From NCBI GenBank assembly GCA_035654655.1, contig DASRWI010000012.1:1-64000 (forward strand): 64,000 nt of DNA, in the 5' to 3' direction. This DNA is from DASRWI01 sp035654655 (lineage in GTDB: Bacteria; Bacteroidota; Ignavibacteria; Ignavibacteriales; Ignavibacteriaceae). This document shows positions 60,952 to 64,000 of the stretch, one piece after another (positions within the stretch are counted from its first letter, which is position 1; each line of letters opens with the position of its first letter). Made by a program: the position numbers and the translations under genes. The notes under the pieces are model-generated. The model was not told the DNA's origin. It ran no database searches and saw only the letters and a program-made list of their open reading frames with translations.

Positions 60952-62224
60952 CCTTCCGATTGAAGTCGCTGCTTATCTAAAAAAATATGAATTCAAGCCT
61001 TATCAAGTTATTACAAATAAAAATAAATTATATAAAAACATCATTGTAATTCCAGTACTTAATGAATTAGAAAATATAAAAAAATTATTACCTTCTTTAT
61101 TGAATGGGAAAATAAAACCTGTAGACAATAATTTAATTTTGTTTGTAATAAACAATTCTGTCAATGAAGATAATTCTGAAAACCTAAAGACAATTGCTTA
61201 CCTGAATAAAGAACAGAAAGAAGAAAAAAATTTTAATATTGCGTATATAGATGGCTGTACAAATGATAATGCCTTACCTGAAAAAGATGCAGGTGTAGGA
61301 TTAGCCAGAAAAATTGGGTTGGATACAGCCTTAAAATATTTTGATTATGATTCATCAAACAAAAATTTATTAATTTGTCTTGATGCTGATTGTGTAGTAT
61401 CTGAGAATTATCTTGAAGAAATAATTACTCAGTTTAATAAAAATAATTACCATGCAGGTTGCGTAAACTATGCCCATCAATTTGATGAAGAACAGCATAT
61501 AGAAGCAATAATTAATTATGAAATATTTTTAAGATATTATGTATTAGGTCTGAAGTATGCTAAATCTCCTTATGCCTTTAATACAATCGGTTCCACTATG
61601 ATATGCGATGTGAGTGCATATATAAAAGTTGAAGGAATGAATAAGAGAAAAGCAGCTGAAGATTTTTATTTTATGGAAAAACTTGGAAAGCATTATAAAA
61701 TCCATTTACTAAAGGATGCTTATGTTTATCCATCTTCAAGGGAGTCATATAGAGTTCCTTTTGGAACGGGAAGAAGTATGACCAACTATACTCATCATCC
61801 TGAAATAATGCACAAGCTTTATGATTCTGAAGTATTTGATGTGTTGCATAAATGGAATAAATTATTTAATAATGAAGATTTTTATGATGCTAAATATTAT
61901 TTAGAACAATCATCAGCAGTAAATGTTCATCTATACAACTTTTTAGTTGAACAAAAATTAATCGATAGTTATTCTAAAATATTATTAAACAGTAAAGATG
62001 GAAAGCAGCTTCATAAACAGAAGATAAGATGGTTTGATGGATTTAGAACCTTGAAATTTGTTCATTATTTTAGAGATAATGCTCAACATAATATAAATAT
62101 GTTTGATGCACTTGATAAACTTTTTAATTTATTTAATGTAAATAGCGGAATAAAAAGATATAAGGATATACCTGATGTTGAAACACAAAAAGAGTATATG
62201 AATATATTAAGAACATTAACTTAA
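60944..62224 (+). CDS. Glycosyltransferase family 2-like protein
   Basis: A 426-residue protein. The nucleotide-sugar domain begins NIIVIPVLNELENIKKLLPSL and the metal-binding DxD is in ICLDADCVVSENYL. The acceptor region has AEDFYFMEKLGKHY, where the ED may include the catalytic base, and RVPFGTGRSM. No membrane helix is evident, so it acts in the cytoplasm or at the inner leaflet. It overlaps miaA by eight bases and is directly followed by the FAD oxidase. The sugar and acceptor are unknown. Confidence 0.75.
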   Translation: MNNLPIEVAAYLKKYEFKPYQVITNKNKLYKNIIVIPVLNELENIKKLLPSLLNGKIKPVDNNLILFVINNSVNEDNSENLKTIAYLNKEQKEEKNFNIAYIDGCTNDNALPEKDAGVGLARKIGLDTALKYFDYDSSNKNLLICLDADCVVSENYLEEIITQFNKNNYHAGCVNYAHQFDEEQHIEAIINYEIFLRYYVLGLKYAKSPYAFNTIGSTMICDVSAYIKVEGMNKRKAAEDFYFMEKLGKHYKIHLLKDAYVYPSSRESYRVPFGTGRSMTNYTHHPEIMHKLYDSEVFDVLHKWNKLFNNEDFYDAKYYLEQSSAVNVHLYNFLVEQKLIDSYSKILLNSKDGKQLHKQKIRWFDGFRTLKFVHYFRDNAQHNINMFDALDKLFNLFNVNSGIKRYKDIPDVETQKEYMNILRTLT

Positions 62225-63691
62225 ATGAAAATTAAAACAAACCGGGATGAGATTTTAGATTATCTATCAGATGCTTCCAACTATAAAGGAACCTGCGAAG
62301 CAGTATATTTTCCTGAAAATATTTCTGACTTAAAGAAAGCGATGAAGGATTGCTATGATAAGGCTATTCCAGTCACTATTTCAGGCAGTGGCACAGGTTT
62401 ATCCGGGGGTCGGGTACCAGAGGAGGGAATTGTAATATCAACCTCAATGTTAAACAAAATTATAGATATAAACGAAAATGAAAAATTTGCTGTGGTGGAA
62501 CCTGGTGTTATTCTCAACGACCTCATCAGTGCATTGAGTGAAAAGAATTTATTATATCCACCTGACCCCACAGAAGGAAATTGTTTTATTGGAGGAACAA
62601 TAGCAACAAATGCTTCAGGCGAAAAAAGTTTTAAGTATGGAGCAACAAGAAGGCATATACTTGAACTTAAAGTTATTCTTCCAAATGGTGATACCTTAAA
62701 TCTTAAAAGAGGAGAATTGTTCGCAGAAGGTTTTAAATTTCAGTTAAAATCTGATGAAGGTAACATTTTTAATCTTAATTTACCTGAATATAAAATGCCC
62801 GAAACAAAAAATGCTTCAGGTTATTTTGTTAAAAAAAATATGGATGCGATTGATTTGTTCATAGGATCTGAAGGAACATTAGGAGTGATAGCTGAAGCAA
62901 AATTAAAGCTGATAAAGAAACCAGAAAAAATATTTTCCGCAGTAATATTTTTTAATAATGATATTGATGCTCTTAATTTTATTGTTGAGGTAAGGGACAG
63001 GTCTAAAGGTAATGATGATATTATAAATGCTTTAGCTCTTGAATTCATAGATGGCAATGCACTTGCATTTATTAAAGAAGAATATCCTCAATTAAAGGAG
63101 GAATATAAGGCTGCAGTATGGTTTGAACAGGATTTATTATATAATGAAGACGAAAAGTTAATAGCTTCATTAACAGAATTAATAAAAAAATACAATGCGA
63201 ATGAAGAAGAAATCTGGATGGCTTTTAACGATAAGGAAGTCGCCGAACTTAAGAAATTCAGACATACTTTTCCCGTAAAGGTAAATGAATACTTAGCGAA
63301 AAATAATTTTAAAAAATTGGGAACAGATACTGCTGTACCTGATAATAAATTTGTTGAGTTTTATAATTTTAATATACAAACTATAAAAGAAAGCAAATTA
63401 AACTATGTTGTTTATGGACATTTTGGAAACAGTCACATTCATTTAAATATGCTGCCAAAAAATGATAACGAATATAAATTAGGAAAAAAGGTTTATATGC
63501 AGCTTTGTAAAAAAGCTGTTGAACTGGGTGGAACTGTTTCTGCTGAGCACGGAATTGGAAAATTGAAAACAGATTACCTTAAAATGATGTACGGGGCAGA
63601 AGTTATAAATAAAATGTTTAAACTAAAGAAAACTCTTGATCCAAAAAATATTTTAGGAAGAGGAAACTTGATTAAAAATATTTCAAAATAA
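62225..63691 (+). CDS. FAD-linked oxidase (GlcD / D-lactate dehydrogenase-like)
   Basis: A 488-residue FAD enzyme. The N-terminal FAD-binding domain has VTISGSGTGLSGGRVPEEG and IGGTIATNASGEKSFKYGA; the C-terminal FAD-oxidase domain has YGHFGNSHIHLNML and SAEHGIGKLKTDYL, both typical of GlcD and D-lactate dehydrogenases that oxidise 2-hydroxy acids. It has no ferredoxin or Cys-rich C-terminal domain. It starts with no gap after the GT2 stop. The exact substrate (glycolate, D-lactate or another) is uncertain. Confidence 0.87.
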   Translation: MKIKTNRDEILDYLSDASNYKGTCEAVYFPENISDLKKAMKDCYDKAIPVTISGSGTGLSGGRVPEEGIVISTSMLNKIIDINENEKFAVVEPGVILNDLISALSEKNLLYPPDPTEGNCFIGGTIATNASGEKSFKYGATRRHILELKVILPNGDTLNLKRGELFAEGFKFQLKSDEGNIFNLNLPEYKMPETKNASGYFVKKNMDAIDLFIGSEGTLGVIAEAKLKLIKKPEKIFSAVIFFNNDIDALNFIVEVRDRSKGNDDIINALALEFIDGNALAFIKEEYPQLKEEYKAAVWFEQDLLYNEDEKLIASLTELIKKYNANEEEIWMAFNDKEVAELKKFRHTFPVKVNEYLAKNNFKKLGTDTAVPDNKFVEFYNFNIQTIKESKLNYVVYGHFGNSHIHLNMLPKNDNEYKLGKKVYMQLCKKAVELGGTVSAEHGIGKLKTDYLKMMYGAEVINKMFKLKKTLDPKNILGRGNLIKNISK

Positions 63692-63770
63692 TTTTTGATT
63701 TTTTGAAATAATCTAAAGAATTTAGAGGAGCTAATAACTATAATTTCTGAATTAACTTGAGGTTTGTTAT

Positions 63771-64000
63771 ATGAAAAAGTTCTTGATTCTTTTTTTATTC
63801 GTTCTTGCCAGTAATTCTTTTTTATTCCCACAAAAAATTTATAAGACAATTCCAAACCCGGTTGAAGGTATTGAATGGGGAATGAGCTATGATGATGTAA
63901 CGGATGAAAGAGATGATTTACGAGAGTTAAACAGCAGTGTTTGCTATGAGGATGCTATAAATGATGGAAGGTCAGAAAGAATATTTTATCACTTCAAAAA
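63771..64000 (+). CDS. Exported protein of unknown function, N-terminal part
   Basis: Cut by the right edge; about 76 residues are present. It begins MKKFLILFLFVLASNSFLF with a clear signal peptide ending near LFPQ, then a polar segment containing IPNPVEGIEWGMSYDD. A GAGG ribosome site precedes the ATG. No family can be assigned from this fragment. Confidence 0.6.
   Translation, partial: MKKFLILFLFVLASNSFLFPQKIYKTIPNPVEGIEWGMSYDDVTDERDDLRELNSSVCYEDAINDGRSERIFYHFK

Overview
The window looks like chromosomal DNA of a low-GC, Gram-negative bacterium of the Bacteroidota/Chlorobiota lineage, most plausibly an Ignavibacteria-type organism. The pointers are two proteins ending in a type IX secretion (Por) sorting domain with the YPNPFNPST motif, a heptosyltransferase next to a KDO transferase, a membrane-anchored octaheme cytochrome module, and an AT-rich genome. 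No rRNA, tRNA, CRISPR array, transposase, integrase or phage gene was seen; nearly all of it reads as core chromosome. The taxonomic call is an inference.

Layout. 0-3 kb (minus strand): a sulfur-respiration-like operon of MarR regulator, octaheme tetrathionate-reductase-family cytochrome, cytochrome b and a YeeE/YedE transporter cut by the window edge, with a perfect palindrome in front of the regulator. 3-9 kb: a UbiB-like kinase, then trehalose/glycogen enzymes (TreZ and a GH133 debranching enzyme). 9-18 kb: a secreted barrel-like protein, topoisomerase IB, a three-gene two-component cluster, and a DUF438/hemerythrin/PAS sensor. 18-25 kb: an M2 peptidase, DUF362 protein, SDR, esterase lipoprotein, Crp-type regulator and small unknowns. 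25-33 kb: LPS core genes (GT9, waaA), a heterodimeric ABC exporter and fbp. 33-38 kb: a DnaA-box cluster that looks like a replication origin, a large T9SS-exported protein, an MlaF-type ATPase and a receiver with Glu at the phosphorylation site. 38-44 kb: murQ, rsmG, mnmG and mnmE with two parS-like sites between mnmG and mnmE. 44-54 kb: clpB, a HisH homologue lacking its catalytic Cys and His, MscS, pullulanase, and an ECF sigma/anti-sigma/OsmC/FmdB/rhodanese operon. 54-64 kb: AlkA, a T9SS CotH-family protein, a cyclic-nucleotide-binding protein fused through an acidic linker to a degenerate histidine kinase, then miaA, a GT2, a GlcD-type oxidase and a cut secreted protein.

The least explained content is between genes and in degenerate enzymes. 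A family of about 15-base palindromes (core CATNCC-GTA-GGN'ATA plus an AT tail) occurs about 17 times in five intergenic gaps, each touching a gene 3' end, with the variable paired base changing in a compensatory way. A second, larger hairpin family has three copies with conserved rims and unrelated but self-complementary cores. Three proteins keep a signalling or enzyme fold while losing key residues: the HisH-like protein, the Glu receiver, and the kinase domain behind the acidic linker.

The oriC candidate and parS sites lie about 9 kb apart beside the mnmE-mnmG-rsmG genes that often flank bacterial origins, so this window probably covers the replication origin region, although dnaA and parAB are not in it.
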